DNA of 64,000 nt from Shewanella electrodiphila (GTDB lineage Bacteria; Pseudomonadota; Gammaproteobacteria; Enterobacterales; Shewanellaceae): the NCBI RefSeq assembly GCF_023283985.1, contig NZ_JAKIKU010000009.1, forward strand, positions 141,606 through 205,605, in the 5' to 3' direction. Shown here one piece after another: positions 63,414 to 64,000 of the stretch. Position 1 is the first letter of the stretch; the number at the start of each line of letters is the position of its first letter. The notes beneath the pieces are model-generated. The model was not told where the DNA came from. It worked only from the letters and a program-made list of their open reading frames with translations, and searched no databases. The translations under genes and the position numbers were made by a program.

Positions 63414-63827
63414 ATGAAATCCATAGCCTCATCATTTATCATTCAAGTCATATTGTTAGGCACTATTGGTTGTTTCATTTTTTTATCTTTCGCTTGGGCT
63501 AAACATGGTTGGTTTTGGGCAAGTGATACATTGCAAGTTTGGCTCTTTGCTTTGTTTATTATAAGTTTGTTTTTAGCCTTTATTTGTCACCCTATACTTT
63601 GGCTTTCTTCTAAATTTGGTATTACTAAATACGCTAAATTTGTTACTGGTTTTTCAGGTCTTATAACAGTTATTCTATACATGGGTATATTCACTCAATT
63701 TGAATTTAGTTTTCATAGGTATTTTGTCTTTCCAGTGAATATACATTCCGCATTTATTGTTGTGGGTTTCCTATTTGGCCTTCTTAATGAAAGTATGCCT
63801 AACAAGCAAATCAACAAGGACACGTAA
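63414..63827 (+). CDS. Four-helix membrane protein in an integron-type gene cassette
   Basis: 137 residues from ATG 63414; the frame runs back to 63354 but the cassette boundary at 63401 and the compact N-terminus MKSIASSFIIQVILLG favour this start. Four hydrophobic segments (about 9-27, 40-60, 77-95, 104-122) and a polar tail MPNKQINKDT. No family is recognised. The stop codon lies inside the attC site, as is common for cassette genes. No own promoter is seen. Confidence 0.7.
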   Translation: MKSIASSFIIQVILLGTIGCFIFLSFAWAKHGWFWASDTLQVWLFALFIISLFLAFICHPILWLSSKFGITKYAKFVTGFSGLITVILYMGIFTQFEFSFHRYFVFPVNIHSAFIVVGFLFGLLNESMPNKQINKDT

Positions 63828-63899
63828 CAGTTGGCTACGTTTCGCTTCGCTACACAATTTTAGCCAACCATTACTTAGCCTGTTATTTGGGCGTTGGTA
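63797..63899 (+). other. attC recombination site
   Basis: 103 bp. Outer arms CCTAACAAGCAAAT (from 63798) and ATTTGGGCGTTGG (to 63897) pair as R and L boxes with the usual spacer; the inner stem is GTTGGCTA (63830-63837) and TAGCCAAC, with CGCTTCGCTAC between. The left box is GCCTAAC (RYYYAAC); the right is GTTGGTA, one base off GTTRRRY. The overall form is that of attC sites in marine gammaproteobacterial cassette arrays. No integrase is in the window; the following 100 bp hold no gene. Confidence 0.8.
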
Positions 63900-64000
63900 T
63901 GACTCCCCACGTCAAGCAGAACATAACTGTTTCGGCCTAAAGATTTAAGCCTGTTTTTGTTCTTTCACTCATTTGGGATTGAGCTAACACAGTAGATGAA

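Overview
The window reads as chromosome of an AT-rich marine gammaproteobacterium of the Alteromonadales, most like Colwelliaceae (Colwellia/Thalassotalea) or a close relative. That placement is inferred from gene content and order: norM-ribE; thrS-infC-rpmI-rplT; gap-DUF2989 lipoprotein-long gap; and aminotransferase-ybhK-Bax-ttcA-uspE-fnr-ccoSI(H)PQON. No marker was compared against a database.

Layout. 1-4250: end of an unknown gene, a small lipoprotein, a membrane protein, then a signalling set on one strand: a PPP-family phosphatase, an ECF-like sigma factor and a Ser/Thr kinase that starts inside the sigma-factor stop codon. 4250-4980: a graveyard of insertion-sequence pieces with an 8-bp tandem repeat. 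5330-10251: the most unusual part. One gene encodes a 1287-residue soluble protein that joins an unknown N-terminal region, a ClpB-type AAA+ module, a receiver-like domain and a complete FtsH-type AAA+/M41 protease. 423 bp after it on the same strand lies a 211-residue protein that looks like a shrunken FtsZ: it keeps the catalytic T7 loop but has lost the glycine-rich nucleotide-binding loop. 10.5-11.9 kb: a membrane/Sel1-repeat protein in the opposite direction. 11.9-13.5 kb: decayed sequence ending at two tRNA-Val genes.

13.8-47.5 kb is mostly housekeeping: MATE transporter and riboflavin synthase; the threonyl-tRNA synthetase/IF3/L35/L20 operon with an anticodon-mimic leader and an AUA start for IF3; trxB, msrA, astE; a branched-chain 2-oxoacid dehydrogenase operon; nadA; two GAPDH genes; tRNA-Gly, -Cys and -Leu, followed by tandem repeats built from the 3' half of tRNA-Leu; an aspartate/aromatic aminotransferase; ttcA, uspE, fnr; and the cbb3 oxidase operon ccoNOQP-H-I-S, with an FNR box upstream of ccoN.

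47.5-64 kb is accessory: a Fur-boxed small gene, SelO, a DUF1566 gene broken by an in-frame TGA, a DUF4397 lipoprotein, a secreted GH10 xylanase with four C-terminal carbohydrate-binding-like modules, a small inverted-repeat-bounded element, a large Sel1-repeat/CbxX-type AAA+ protein, a cluster of hairpins, and at the right edge a membrane-protein gene cassette with an integron attC site. The candidate undescribed system is the AAA+/FtsH fusion with the FtsZ-like neighbour (5330-10251). A working inference is a soluble unfoldase-protease linked to control of FtsZ polymers, possibly a stress or defence device.
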